A stretch of DNA of 64,000 bases, from NCBI GenBank assembly GCA_022819985.1, contig JAJEGH010000004.1, positions 155,856-219,855 on the forward strand. The letters run 5' to 3'. Below the pieces are notes generated by a model. It was not told the origin of the DNA. It ran no database searches and saw nothing but the letters and a program-made list of their open reading frames with translations. Every line of letters starts with the position of its first letter. The stretch's first letter is position 1. This stretch comes from Alphaproteobacteria bacterium (GTDB lineage: Bacteria; Pseudomonadota; Alphaproteobacteria; Bin65). Positions 43,393 to 52,087 of the stretch are shown here, piece by piece. The translations under genes were made by a program, and so were the position numbers.

Positions 43393-44760
43393 TTGAGCCG
43401 AAAGAGCGATCTTCCGTTCGGTAGCGAATTTTCTCCGTCACAGATCAAGCTTTCCACTGTGTTGGAGCTGGCAGATGCCTACGGCGGCGACTGGCGGGCT
43501 TTCGAGGACGCGGTTCACCAGACATACTTTGCAGGACACAAAACCGACGAGCGCAATCGCCGGAAACTGGCAAACAATACACGATTGGGAATGATCGCCT
43601 ATGGCGTCATAGAGCGGGACGCTACACTCACGGCGCTCGGGCGGGAGCTCTTCGGCCTTAAGGACGACGAGGCGATCCTCGTTGAGCGACTCGCCAGACA
43701 TATTCTCCTGAATCTGCGCGGCATGACGCTCATCAGTTGCGTTCAGGACATGGCGGCCGCCGGCGAGCAAGTCAATCTGACGACACTCCGCCGTGGACTT
43801 GCCGCAAGAGGCATACACTATCCGTCGGGTGGCAAGCATCCCAGCATGATGCGCCTTTGGCTTGCAAAGGCCGGCGTCTTTGTCGGCAGCCGTTGGCAGG
43901 TCGATCCTTATCGAATTGAGGATATTCTGGGTCTGAACCCGGACCAATTCGACGTGCTGGCCGAATTCACGCCCGAACAGCGTGCTTTCCTGCGTGCGCT
44001 CGCCAATACAGGAACCTCGGAGCCGCAGCCTGCTAACGAAATCGCAAGGCTTGCTGCGGCAACCTACGGCGTCGAATTCCCGGAGAAGAGTTTGCCAAAG
44101 CTGGTTCTCAATGCACTGACGCAGGCAGGCTACATCACTGCCGAGAAGACTACGGCAGGCCGTGGAGCAAAGCCATTCCTAGTCTCTCCAACTACGAGGC
44201 TGATCGCTCACGTCGTCGAGCCGTTGCTTGGGCAACTTGAAGGGCAGGCCGACCCAAAGCTCCTGAAGCTGTTGCGCACGCCGCTATCCGCAATTCTGGT
44301 AGCGATAAAGGATAAGGACCGCCACAGGGCCGGTCTCGCTCTTGAAGCGCTCGCCTTCAAAATCATGCGCCTCCTTGACATGACCTATGTGGCGACCCGC
44401 CTGCGCGCCAACCAAACAGGCGGTGCCGAGGTCGACCTGATCTTTGAAAGCGCCCGGCTCGTCTTCTCCCGCTGGCAGGTGCAGTGCAAAAATACCGCCC
44501 GCGTTTCGCTCGACGATGTCGCCAAGGAAGTCGGACTGACGCATTTTCTGAAGAGCAACGTGATTGTCGTCGTCACGACCGGGAAGATCGGCACTGAGGC
44601 GCGCCGTTACGCCAACCGGATCATGGCGGAGTCGAATCTCGCGATCGTCATGCTCGATGGCGCCGACCTGAGCGTTCTCGGCGAACGTCCGGCAACAATT
44701 CTGCGTCCGTTTGAGCGAGAAGCGCGCCACGCGATGAATCTCAAGAAACTCGATCTCTAG
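43393..44760 (+). CDS. Mrr-like restriction endonuclease of a type II system
   Basis: A 455-residue protein if started at TTG 43393, which has AGGAAAGGG 8 bases upstream and gives SRKSDLPFGSEFSPSQI; ATG 43309 is an alternative. The first 300 residues include winged-helix-like segments and probably recognise DNA. The C-terminal 130 residues form a PD-(D/E)xK nuclease: GGAEVDLIFE (about 344-353) and WQVQCKN (about 361-367), then VVVVTTGKIGTEARRYANRI and LDGADL as in Mrr domains. The partner methyltransferase starts 11 bp after the stop. GC content and codon choice (more A/T at third positions) differ clearly from the flanks, a sign of recent acquisition. Confidence 0.85.
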   Translation: MSRKSDLPFGSEFSPSQIKLSTVLELADAYGGDWRAFEDAVHQTYFAGHKTDERNRRKLANNTRLGMIAYGVIERDATLTALGRELFGLKDDEAILVERLARHILLNLRGMTLISCVQDMAAAGEQVNLTTLRRGLAARGIHYPSGGKHPSMMRLWLAKAGVFVGSRWQVDPYRIEDILGLNPDQFDVLAEFTPEQRAFLRALANTGTSEPQPANEIARLAAATYGVEFPEKSLPKLVLNALTQAGYITAEKTTAGRGAKPFLVSPTTRLIAHVVEPLLGQLEGQADPKLLKLLRTPLSAILVAIKDKDRHRAGLALEALAFKIMRLLDMTYVATRLRANQTGGAEVDLIFESARLVFSRWQVQCKNTARVSLDDVAKEVGLTHFLKSNVIVVVTTGKIGTEARRYANRIMAESNLAIVMLDGADLSVLGERPATILRPFEREARHAMNLKKLDL

Positions 44761-44771
44761 GATGGGCCACG

Positions 44772-45893
44772 ATGACGAACGAACCGACGCCCACGGTCTA
44801 TCTTCGGACCCCCCTCGGCTGCATCCATCATGCGGACAGCCTCGATGTGATGAAGGAGACTGGAAAAGAATCGGTCGATCTGATCGTGACGAGCCCCCCC
44901 TTCGCGCTGACGCGCAAGAAGGATTACGGGAACGAGCAGGAGGACGCCTATCTTGAATGGTTTGCGGATTTCGCGCAGCAGTTCCACCGGATTCTGAAAG
45001 AAGACGGTAGCCTCGTTATCGACCTCGGCGGCGCATGGCGACCGGGGCTTCCGGTGCGCAGCCTTTACCACTTCAAGCTGTTGATCCTGCTGTGCGAAAA
45101 ATACGGCTTCCATCTCGCTCAGGAATTCTACTGGTGGAATCCCTCTAAACTGCCATCGCCGGCCGAATGGGTGAATATCCGTCGTATCCGCGTCAAGGAT
45201 GCGGTTAACACCATATGGTGGCTGTCCCGGACTCCGTGGCCGCGCGCCAGCAACCGCCGCGTCCTGCAGCCCTACAGCGACAGCATGAAAACTCTTCTCG
45301 CCAACGGCTACAAAGCCAAACTACGTCCTTCGGGGCACGACATCAGCGAGAAATTCGCAATCGACAACGGCGCATCGATTCCGCCGAACCTGATCGCCAT
45401 TCCGAACACCGAAAGCAACAGCAGCTACATGCGCTATTGCAAAGAGAACGGCCTGACGGCCCATCCGGCCCGCTTTCCGGCCGCGTTGCCCGAATACTTT
45501 ATCCGGATGCTGACTGATCCGGGCGACATGGTGTTCGACCCCTTCGGCGGTAGCTGCGTGACAGGAGAAGTCGCTGAGCGCCTCGACCGTAAATGGGTCT
45601 GTGCGGAACTTATCGAATCCTACCTCCAAGGAGCAAAAGGACGGTTCGAAACGGCGGCGGAACCGTCAAACCCCAGAGCGTCGAAGAAGGACGATGACGG
45701 ATACTATCGCATCGCGCATCCGAGCCTCTTGTGGAACGGCGGCGACGAACGGGATTCTGCGCCCTTGCCGAAAGACGGCGGGAGGCACCGACCCGAGCAT
45801 TTGCGCGGCGAAAAAGATGAGATGAAGCGCGAGGACGGGGACGGGGATAGGCAGGCCCCCGGTCCGGCAACACGAGTCGCCATGTCCATTTGA
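44772..45893 (+). CDS. DNA methyltransferase of the type II system (N4-cytosine or N6-adenine, beta class)
   Basis: A 373-residue site-specific methylase. The catalytic motif IV TSPPF (40-44) comes before the SAM-binding motif I VFDPFGGSCVTGEVAERL (about 254-271), the order of beta-class enzymes. SPP(F/Y) is usual in N4-cytosine methylases but also occurs in N6-adenine ones. The region between holds the target recognition part. About 60 residues after the last motif are hydrophilic and low complexity. It should protect host DNA from the endonuclease encoded just upstream; the target sequence cannot be predicted. Confidence 0.9.
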   Translation: MTNEPTPTVYLRTPLGCIHHADSLDVMKETGKESVDLIVTSPPFALTRKKDYGNEQEDAYLEWFADFAQQFHRILKEDGSLVIDLGGAWRPGLPVRSLYHFKLLILLCEKYGFHLAQEFYWWNPSKLPSPAEWVNIRRIRVKDAVNTIWWLSRTPWPRASNRRVLQPYSDSMKTLLANGYKAKLRPSGHDISEKFAIDNGASIPPNLIAIPNTESNSSYMRYCKENGLTAHPARFPAALPEYFIRMLTDPGDMVFDPFGGSCVTGEVAERLDRKWVCAELIESYLQGAKGRFETAAEPSNPRASKKDDDGYYRIAHPSLLWNGGDERDSAPLPKDGGRHRPEHLRGEKDEMKREDGDGDRQAPGPATRVAMSI

Positions 45894-46013
45894 AGGCACC
45901 GTTCCACTGAAAAAATCCCGGCTGCGCCTTCGCCCTCGCCGGCCTTGAACCGCGCTGCCATCGGGCGGACAATGACTTGGCGCATCCCGCCGCGCGTTTT
46001 TTTGGAGCCGGCC

Positions 46014-46652
46014 ATGAGCGATCCGGTGATCGACCGGCACAGCGATGCCCTGATCGTCGTCGACGTGCAGAACGACTTCTGCCCCGGCGGCGCGCTTGCC
46101 GTGGAGAAGGGCGATGCGATCGTGCCGGTCATCAACGATCTGTCCGCGCGCTTCGCCCATGTCCTGCTGACCCAGGACTGGCATCCGCGCGACCACAAGA
46201 GCTTCGCCGGCAACCATCGCGGCCGCGCGCCCTTCGACACCGTGGAGATGCCCTACGGCACGCAGACCCTGTGGCCGGACCATTGCGTCCAGGGCACGCG
46301 GGGCGCGGAGTTTCACAGCCATCTGGACATCGCGCGGGCCGAGCTGGTGATCCGCAAGGGTTTCCGAAGCGAGATAGACAGTTATTCGGCGTTCTTCGAG
46401 AACGATCGGAAGACGCCGACGGGCCTGACCGGCTATCTGCGCGAGCGCGGGCTGACCCGCCTGTTCTTCGCCGGCATCGCGACCGACGTGTGCGTCGCCT
46501 ATTCCGCCCTCGACAGCCAGGCCCAGGGCTTCGACACGGTCGTCGTCGAGGACGCCTGCGCCGCCATCGACCGTGACGGCTCCCTCGACGCCGCCACGAA
46601 GCAGATGGAAATGCAGGGCATCGCCCTCCTTCCCAGCAGCTCGATCCGATAG
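46014..46652 (+). CDS. pncA: Nicotinamidase
   Basis: A 212-residue isochorismatase-fold hydrolase converting nicotinamide to nicotinate for NAD salvage. ALIVVDVQNDFCPGGAL holds the catalytic Asp, QDWHPRDHKSFA the metal-binding His residues, RKGF the Lys, and FAGIATDVCVAYSALD the nucleophilic Cys. The start ATG 46014 has GGAG 7 bases before it. Confidence 0.95.
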   Translation: MSDPVIDRHSDALIVVDVQNDFCPGGALAVEKGDAIVPVINDLSARFAHVLLTQDWHPRDHKSFAGNHRGRAPFDTVEMPYGTQTLWPDHCVQGTRGAEFHSHLDIARAELVIRKGFRSEIDSYSAFFENDRKTPTGLTGYLRERGLTRLFFAGIATDVCVAYSALDSQAQGFDTVVVEDACAAIDRDGSLDAATKQMEMQGIALLPSSSIR

Positions 46653-46660
46653 GCCGCACC

Positions 46661-47881
46661 ATGGATTTCTCGCTCTCCCGCGATCAGCGCGCCCTCCAGG
46701 AAAGCGCCCGGGAACTCGCCGAAGGCGTCTTCGCCGCCCGCGCCGCCGGGATCGACCGGACCGAAGCCTATCCGTGGGACAATGTCCGCGACATGACCGA
46801 CGCCGGCTTCTTCGGCATGACGATTCCGAAGGACTATGGCGGCGGCGGGCGCAGTTATCTCGATACCGTGCTGGTCATCGAGGAGATGGCGAAGGTCTGC
46901 GGCCCGTCGGGCCGGATCGCCGTCGAGGCCAACATGGGCGCGATCGGCGCGATCATGGCCTATGGCAGCGAGGACCAGAAGAAGCTCGCCGCCGGCCTGG
47001 TGCTGGACGGCGACAAGCCGGCGATCTGCATCACCGAGCCGGAGGCCGGCAGCGCGGCGACCGAGATGACGACAAGGGCCGAGCTGAAGGGCAACCGCTA
47101 TGTCGTCAATGGCATGAAGCACTGGATCACCAGCGGCGGCGTCTCGCGCCTGCACCTGATCTTCGCCCGGGTCTACGACGCCGAAGGCGAGGAGCAGGGC
47201 ATCGGCGGCTTCATCGCGATCCGCGACGAGACGCCCGGCCTGCGCATCGGCAGGCGGGAGCCGGCGATGGGCCTGCGCGGCATTCCCGAGACGGAAGTCT
47301 ATTTCGAGGATATGGAAATCGCGCCGGCCATGATGGTGATCCCGCCGCGCGGCCTGCGCAAAGGGTTCGCCGACCTGATGAATGCCTATAACAGCCAGCG
47401 GGTCGGCGCCGGCACGGTCGCGCTCGGACTGGCCGCCGGCGCCTACCGCCACGGGCTCGACTACGCCCAGCGCCGCGAGCAGTTCGGCCGCCCGATCGCC
47501 GAGTTCCAGGGCCTGCAATGGATGCTCGCCGACATGAGCATCCGGCTCGACGCCGCCCGGCTGATGCTGTGGCGCGCCGCGGCGAGCGCGGAGACCGCCG
47601 AATCCGGCTTCCCGGACCCGACGGCCGCCGCCCAGGCCAAGGTCATGGCCGCCGACCTGGCGATCGAGGTGACCAACAACGCCCTGCAGCTCTGGGGCGC
47701 GGCCGGCTATTCGCGCAACAACCCGATGGAGCGCTACGTCCGCGACGCCCGCATGTTCGCAATCGCCGGCGGCACGGCGCAGATCCTGCGCACCCTGGTC
47801 GCCTCGCGCATCCTCGGCCGCAAGCTGCCCCAGACCCGCGACGGCCATGCGAAACTGGCCGCCGCGGAGGCGGCGGAGTAG
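46661..47881 (+). CDS. Acyl-CoA dehydrogenase family protein with unusual active site
   Basis: A 406-residue FAD enzyme of the acyl-CoA dehydrogenase fold. GFFGMTIPKDYGGGGRSYLD, CITEPEAGSAATEMTTRA and GMKHWITSGG are standard. FGRPIAEFQGLQWMLADM and LQLWGAAGYSRNNPMERYVRDARMFAI lead to the usual catalytic loop, but it reads AIAGGTAQI instead of IYEGT. The Glu used as base in most families is thus missing. Either another residue serves, as in isovaleryl-CoA dehydrogenase, or the reaction differs. It is 8 bp after pncA. Confidence 0.88.
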   Translation: MDFSLSRDQRALQESARELAEGVFAARAAGIDRTEAYPWDNVRDMTDAGFFGMTIPKDYGGGGRSYLDTVLVIEEMAKVCGPSGRIAVEANMGAIGAIMAYGSEDQKKLAAGLVLDGDKPAICITEPEAGSAATEMTTRAELKGNRYVVNGMKHWITSGGVSRLHLIFARVYDAEGEEQGIGGFIAIRDETPGLRIGRREPAMGLRGIPETEVYFEDMEIAPAMMVIPPRGLRKGFADLMNAYNSQRVGAGTVALGLAAGAYRHGLDYAQRREQFGRPIAEFQGLQWMLADMSIRLDAARLMLWRAAASAETAESGFPDPTAAAQAKVMAADLAIEVTNNALQLWGAAGYSRNNPMERYVRDARMFAIAGGTAQILRTLVASRILGRKLPQTRDGHAKLAAAEAAE

Positions 47882-47902
47882 CGGTTCGCCGATCCGGCGG
47901 CA

Positions 47903-48060
47903 CCCCTCGATACGGCCCCTCGATACGGCGCTGACGCGCCTACTCGGGATGAGGGGGTTGGTGGGGGTTCAAAGGCCTCAACACCCCTCTTCCTCATCCT
48001 GAGTAGCCCCGGCCGCCAGGCCGGGGCGTATCGAAGGGGCGGGGCGTATCGAAGGGGGAC
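47903..48060. repeat. Dispersed repeat family A, copy 3
   Basis: Same orientation and core as copy 1: TCGATACGGCCCC, GCGCTGACGCGCCTACTCGG, then a central GGTTCAAAGGCCTCAACA, the opposite arm CTCATCCTGAGTAGCCCC and GGCCGGGGCGTATCGAAGGG. It occupies most of the 296-bp gap before the NUDIX gene. Confidence 0.85.
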
Positions 48061-48177
48061 TCCCCCTGCCGGCCCTCCCGCCATGGTCAGACACCTTGCG
48101 CCTTGCCGGTTCCGATAGAGGCCATATGGTCGGCCGCGCGCCGCTTCCCGCACTCTTTTCGAAACCGGAAATTCACA

Positions 48178-48819
48178 TTGCTGTCAGGACGACACATCCG
48201 GCCCGGCCGGAAGGCCGAGTTGCTGTCGAGAGAGACCGGCTGGCACGGCTATTTCCGCCTCGACCTGCTGACCCTGCGCCATACCCGGCACGACGGCTCG
48301 ATGAGCCCGGCGCTGGAGCGCGAGATGTTCGAGCGCGGCCATGCCGCCGGCGTGCTGCCCTACGATCCGGTGCGCGACGAGGCCCTGCTGATCGAGCAGT
48401 TCCGGGCCGGCCCGCTCGCCGCCGGCGACGCCGATCCGTGGCAGATCGAGATCGTCGCCGGCATGATCGACAAGACGGGCGAGAGCGCCGAAGACGTGGC
48501 GCGGCGCGAGGCGGTCGAGGAAGCGGGCATCGCGGTCCGCGACCTGGAGCCGATCGCCGACATCTACACCACGCCGGGCGCGTGTACCGAGCGGATCGCC
48601 CTGTTCTGCGGCCGCTGCGACCTTGCCGGCGCCGGCGGCATCTTCGGCCTCGCCGGCGAGGACGAGGACATCCGGGCCTTTCCGTGCAGCATGGCCGAGA
48701 TTCGCGAGGCGCTGGCGGCGCGCGCCATCCGCAACGCCATCACGGTGGTCGCCCTGCAATGGCTGTGCCTGAACCGCGACCGCCTGCGCACAGCATGGCA
48801 ATCGGCCGGCTCAAGATAA
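48178..48819 (+). CDS. NUDIX hydrolase, ADP-ribose pyrophosphatase type
   Basis: The core HGYFRLDLLTLRHTRHDG...FERGHAAGVLPYDPVRDEALLIEQFR is that of NudF-type ADP-ribose pyrophosphatases. The NUDIX box is GMIDKTGESAEDVA followed by RREAVEEAGI, with one extra residue in the first loop, as often seen in this subfamily. TTPGACTERIALFCGRCD follows. No ATG is available; TTG 48178 has GGA 8 bases upstream, and TTG 48103 is an alternative. The gene would cleave ADP-ribose to AMP and ribose 5-phosphate; nearby pncA also concerns NAD turnover. Confidence 0.88.
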   Translation: MLSGRHIRPGRKAELLSRETGWHGYFRLDLLTLRHTRHDGSMSPALEREMFERGHAAGVLPYDPVRDEALLIEQFRAGPLAAGDADPWQIEIVAGMIDKTGESAEDVARREAVEEAGIAVRDLEPIADIYTTPGACTERIALFCGRCDLAGAGGIFGLAGEDEDIRAFPCSMAEIREALAARAIRNAITVVALQWLCLNRDRLRTAWQSAGSR

Positions 48820-48885
48820 CCGCCGCACTGCGACCCGTTCTCTGCGCTCGATCCGCAATGCTCATTCCTCCGGCTCTTCCTCAGT

Positions 48886-48990
48886 GTCACCCCGGATGGA
48901 GCGGAGCGGAAATCCGGGGTCCAGGGCCGCGCGCTCAGGCCGTGCCGGTGACTCTGGACCCCGGTTCTCCCTCCGGTCGGCCGGGGTGAC
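48886..48990. repeat. Hairpin repeat element (family C) between NUDIX gene and cysK
   Basis: The ends GTCACCCCGG and CCGGGGTGAC are perfect inverted repeats, and inside them ATCCGGGGTCCAG and CTGGACCCCGGTT pair as well, so the 105-bp unit folds into a long hairpin. The remaining 210 bp of this gap show nothing recognisable. Confidence 0.85.
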
Positions 48991-49134
48991 AATCGGGTTT
49001 GTTTTGCGAGATCCGGGTCCTGTTCGGCGCCGATATTCGAGCCGGCCCGCTACCCGCCATCCGGAACGGTTGATGGGTGCGGCGTGGGCGCTTAGGTTGC
49101 GCTATCGACCGCCACCCGGAAGCGGGCACTTGCG

Positions 49135-50139
49135 ATGAATTTCAACGACGGCTTTGTCGGCACCATCGGCGACACCCCGCTCATCCGGCTGAAAGGCCCG
49201 TCGGAGGCGACCGGCTGCACCATCCTGGGCAAGGCCGAGTTTCTCAACCCCGGCCAGTCGGTGAAGGACCGCGCCGCGCTCGCCATCATCGAGGACGCCG
49301 AGAAGTCCGGCGCGCTGCGGCCCGGCGGCACGATCGTCGCGGGCACCGCCGGCAACACCGGCATCGGCCTCGCCCTGGTCGGCAACGCGCGAGGGTACCG
49401 GACGGTGATCGTCATCCCGGACAACCAGTCCCAGGAGAAGAAGGACATGCTGCGCCTGTGCGGCGCGGAGCTGGTCGAGGTGCCGCCGGCGCCCTACCGG
49501 AATCCGAACAACTATGTGAAGGTGTCGGGCCGGATGGCGGAAAAGCTCGCAGAGACGGAGCCGAACGGCGCCATCTGGGCCAACCAGTTCGACAATGTCG
49601 CCAACCGCGACGGTCATTACCGCACCACCGGGCCGGAAATCTGGGACCAGACCGGCGGCAGCGTCGACGGCTTCATCTGCGCCGTCGGCTCCGGCGGCAC
49701 GCTGGCCGGCGTGGCGATGGCGCTGCGCGAGCGGAACAAGGACGTGCAGATCGGCCTGGCCGACCCGATGGGCGCGGCGCTGTGGCACTATTACGTCCAT
49801 GGCGAGTTGAAGGCCGAGGGCGACTCGATCACCGAAGGCATCGGCCAGGGCCGCATCACCGCCAACCTCGAAGGGCTGGAGATCGACTGCGCCTACCGGA
49901 TCGACGACCGCGAGGCCCTGCCCTACTGCTTCGACCTGCTGCAGCATGAGGGCCTGTGCCTCGGCGGCAGCAGCGGCATCAACGTCGCCGGGGCGGTCCG
50001 CCTGGCCAAGGACATGGGGCCGGGGCATACCATCGTCACCGTGCTGTGCGACTACGGCAACCGCTACCAGAGCAAGATGTTCAACCCGGCCTTCCTGCGC
50101 GAAAAGGATTTGCCCGTGCCGGCATGGCTGGAGGGATAG
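49135..50139 (+). CDS. cysK: Cysteine synthase A (O-acetylserine sulfhydrylase)
   Basis: A 334-residue PLP enzyme. FLNPGQSVKDRAAL (about 37-50) holds the PLP Lys, GTAGNTGIGLALVG (about 76-89) the substrate loop, and VGSGGTLAGVAMALRE (about 183) the phosphate loop. It makes cysteine from O-acetylserine and sulfide. sseA follows 8 bp later, consistent with a sulfur operon. The loop has GTAGNTG rather than the strict TSGNTG, which is common in the alphaproteobacterial form. Confidence 0.92.
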   Translation: MNFNDGFVGTIGDTPLIRLKGPSEATGCTILGKAEFLNPGQSVKDRAALAIIEDAEKSGALRPGGTIVAGTAGNTGIGLALVGNARGYRTVIVIPDNQSQEKKDMLRLCGAELVEVPPAPYRNPNNYVKVSGRMAEKLAETEPNGAIWANQFDNVANRDGHYRTTGPEIWDQTGGSVDGFICAVGSGGTLAGVAMALRERNKDVQIGLADPMGAALWHYYVHGELKAEGDSITEGIGQGRITANLEGLEIDCAYRIDDREALPYCFDLLQHEGLCLGGSSGINVAGAVRLAKDMGPGHTIVTVLCDYGNRYQSKMFNPAFLREKDLPVPAWLEG

Positions 50140-50147
50140 AAAAGCGC

Positions 50148-51005
50148 ATGACCTACGCCAATCCCACCGCCCTCGTCTCGACGGACTGGCTCGCCGCTCA
50201 TCTGGAGGCGCCGGACGTGCGCGTCGTCGACGCCTCCTGGTATCTGCCGGCGATGAACCGCGACGCGAAGGCCGAATACGCCAACGCCCACATTCCCGGT
50301 GCGGTCTATTTCGATATCGACGAGATCGCCGACACCGACTCGCCCTATCCCCATACGCTGCCCAGCCCGGAGAAATTCTCCTCCCGCGTGCGCAAGCTGG
50401 GCCTCGGCGACGGCAACCGGATCGTGGTCTACGACGGCGCCGGCATTTTCAGCGCGCCGCGGGTCTGGTGGATGTTCCGCCGCTTCGGCCATGGCGACGT
50501 CGCCGTGCTCGACGGCGGCTTCCCGAAATGGCTCAGGGAGGGACGCCCGACCGAGGCCCTGGCGCCGATGCCCCAGGAGCGGCATTTCACGCCGCGCGTC
50601 GACCATACGATGGCGCGGGACCTGCCGCGCATGCGCAAGATCGTGGCCGAAAGCCGCCGGCAGATCGCCGACGCCCGCTCCCGGGACCGCTTTACCGGCG
50701 AAGCGAAGGAGCCGCGCCCCGGCCTGCCGTCCGGCCACATCCCCGGCAGCCTGAGCCTGCCGTTCCAGAAGTTGCAGGACGGCGAAAGCGGCACGATGCT
50801 GCCGGCCGACGGGCTGAAGGCGGCGTTCGAGGACGCCGGAATCGATCTCGACAGGCCGGTGGTCGCGACCTGCGGCTCCGGGGTTTCGGCCTGCACGCTG
50901 GCGCTCGGCCTGCATCTGCTCGGCCACCGGGACGTTGCGGTCTACGACGGCTCGTGGAGCGAATGGGCGGCGCAGCCCGATGCGCCGGTCGCCACCGGGC
51001 CGTAA
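50148..51005 (+). CDS. sseA: 3-mercaptopyruvate sulfurtransferase
   Basis: A 285-residue protein with two rhodanese domains. The active Cys is in VVATCGSGVSACTLALGL (about 243-260). CGSGVSA is the loop of mercaptopyruvate enzymes rather than thiosulfate ones. VVDASWYLPAMNRDAKAEYANAHIPGAVYFDID marks the N-terminal domain. It transfers sulfur from mercaptopyruvate to acceptors and lies in the same transcript as cysK. Confidence 0.93.
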   Translation: MTYANPTALVSTDWLAAHLEAPDVRVVDASWYLPAMNRDAKAEYANAHIPGAVYFDIDEIADTDSPYPHTLPSPEKFSSRVRKLGLGDGNRIVVYDGAGIFSAPRVWWMFRRFGHGDVAVLDGGFPKWLREGRPTEALAPMPQERHFTPRVDHTMARDLPRMRKIVAESRRQIADARSRDRFTGEAKEPRPGLPSGHIPGSLSLPFQKLQDGESGTMLPADGLKAAFEDAGIDLDRPVVATCGSGVSACTLALGLHLLGHRDVAVYDGSWSEWAAQPDAPVATGP

Positions 51006-51018
51006 TTCCCGGCGCCGC

Positions 51019-52059
51019 ATGGCCGACGCGCTCGCCCTCGCCCGCATCCGCCCCTGCACCGACGAGGATTTCGACGCCGTCGTCGCGCTCTGGCGCAAGG
51101 CGGGGCTGACCCGGCCGTGGAACGATCCGGCGCAGGATATCGCCCGCTGCCGGGCGGCGCCGAATGCGGAACTCTTCGTCGCCGAACTCGGCGGGGCGGT
51201 CGCCGGCAGCGTCATGGCCGGCCATGACGGCCACCGGGGCTGGGTCTACTACCTCGCGGTCGATCCGGAGGTGCAGCGCCAGGGACTCGGCCGGCGGCTG
51301 ATGCGCCGGGCGGAGAAATGGCTGGAAGCGGCCGGCGCGCCGAAGGTCCAGCTCATGGTGCGCGCGGACAATGCGCCGGTGCGCGCTTTCTACGAGGCCC
51401 TCGGCTATGCGGACTCGGAGGTCGCCACCTTGGAAAAGTGGCTGGATGGCGAGGCCGCGGCGCAGAAGGCCGCCGCTCGCACCGACCCCGGAGCAGGGAG
51501 GGAATCGACGCTCGAGGTCACTATCACCTGGCTCGAAATGAAAGCGCGGCCGGCCCGTCCGTCCTTCGCCCGGCCCAAGGGCGTGGCGCTCATGCGCGCC
51601 GCCGATCCGGGCGTCGGCTTCTACCGCTATCTCTACAACGGCGTCGGCGCGGACTGGCTGTGGACCGACCGGCGCGTGCTGGACGATGCGGCCCTCGACG
51701 CGATCGTCTCGGACGAGCGGGTCGAAATCTACGTCCTCTACCGCCACGGCGTGCCGGCCGGCTTCGCGGAGCTGGACCGGCGGCAGGAAGGCGAGATCGA
51801 GCTGGCCTATTTCGGCCTCATGCCCGACGCCATCGGCCGGGGCCTCGGCGTCTGGCTGCTGCACGAAGCCATCGACATCGCCTGGTCCTACGAACCGGAG
51901 CGCCTCTGGCTGCACACCTGCACCCACGACCATCCCCGCGCCCTGCCCCTCTACCAGCGCGCCGGCTTCGTGCCCTACCGCCAGGAGACGAGGACGATCC
52001 CCGACCCGCGCGCGACGGGGGTGATCGGGGACACTCCCGGCCAGGACCTGTTGTTGTGA
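51019..52059 (+). CDS. Fusion of two GNAT acetyltransferase domains
   Basis: A 346-residue protein starting at ATG 51019. Residues 8-150 form a YpeA-like GNAT domain with the acetyl-CoA loop VDPEVQRQGLGRRLM (about 76-90). An Ala-rich linker (GEAAAQKAAARTDPGAG) follows. Residues 195-330 form a second GNAT domain with FGLMPDAIGRGLGVWLLHEA (about 274-293) and YQRAGFVPYRQE. The domains are not similar to each other beyond the fold. Elsewhere I would expect them as separate genes. Substrates are unknown. Confidence 0.85.
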   Translation: MADALALARIRPCTDEDFDAVVALWRKAGLTRPWNDPAQDIARCRAAPNAELFVAELGGAVAGSVMAGHDGHRGWVYYLAVDPEVQRQGLGRRLMRRAEKWLEAAGAPKVQLMVRADNAPVRAFYEALGYADSEVATLEKWLDGEAAAQKAAARTDPGAGRESTLEVTITWLEMKARPARPSFARPKGVALMRAADPGVGFYRYLYNGVGADWLWTDRRVLDDAALDAIVSDERVEIYVLYRHGVPAGFAELDRRQEGEIELAYFGLMPDAIGRGLGVWLLHEAIDIAWSYEPERLWLHTCTHDHPRALPLYQRAGFVPYRQETRTIPDPRATGVIGDTPGQDLLL

Positions 52060-52087
52060 ATTATCGGGAGGGGACGGACCGCCCCCA

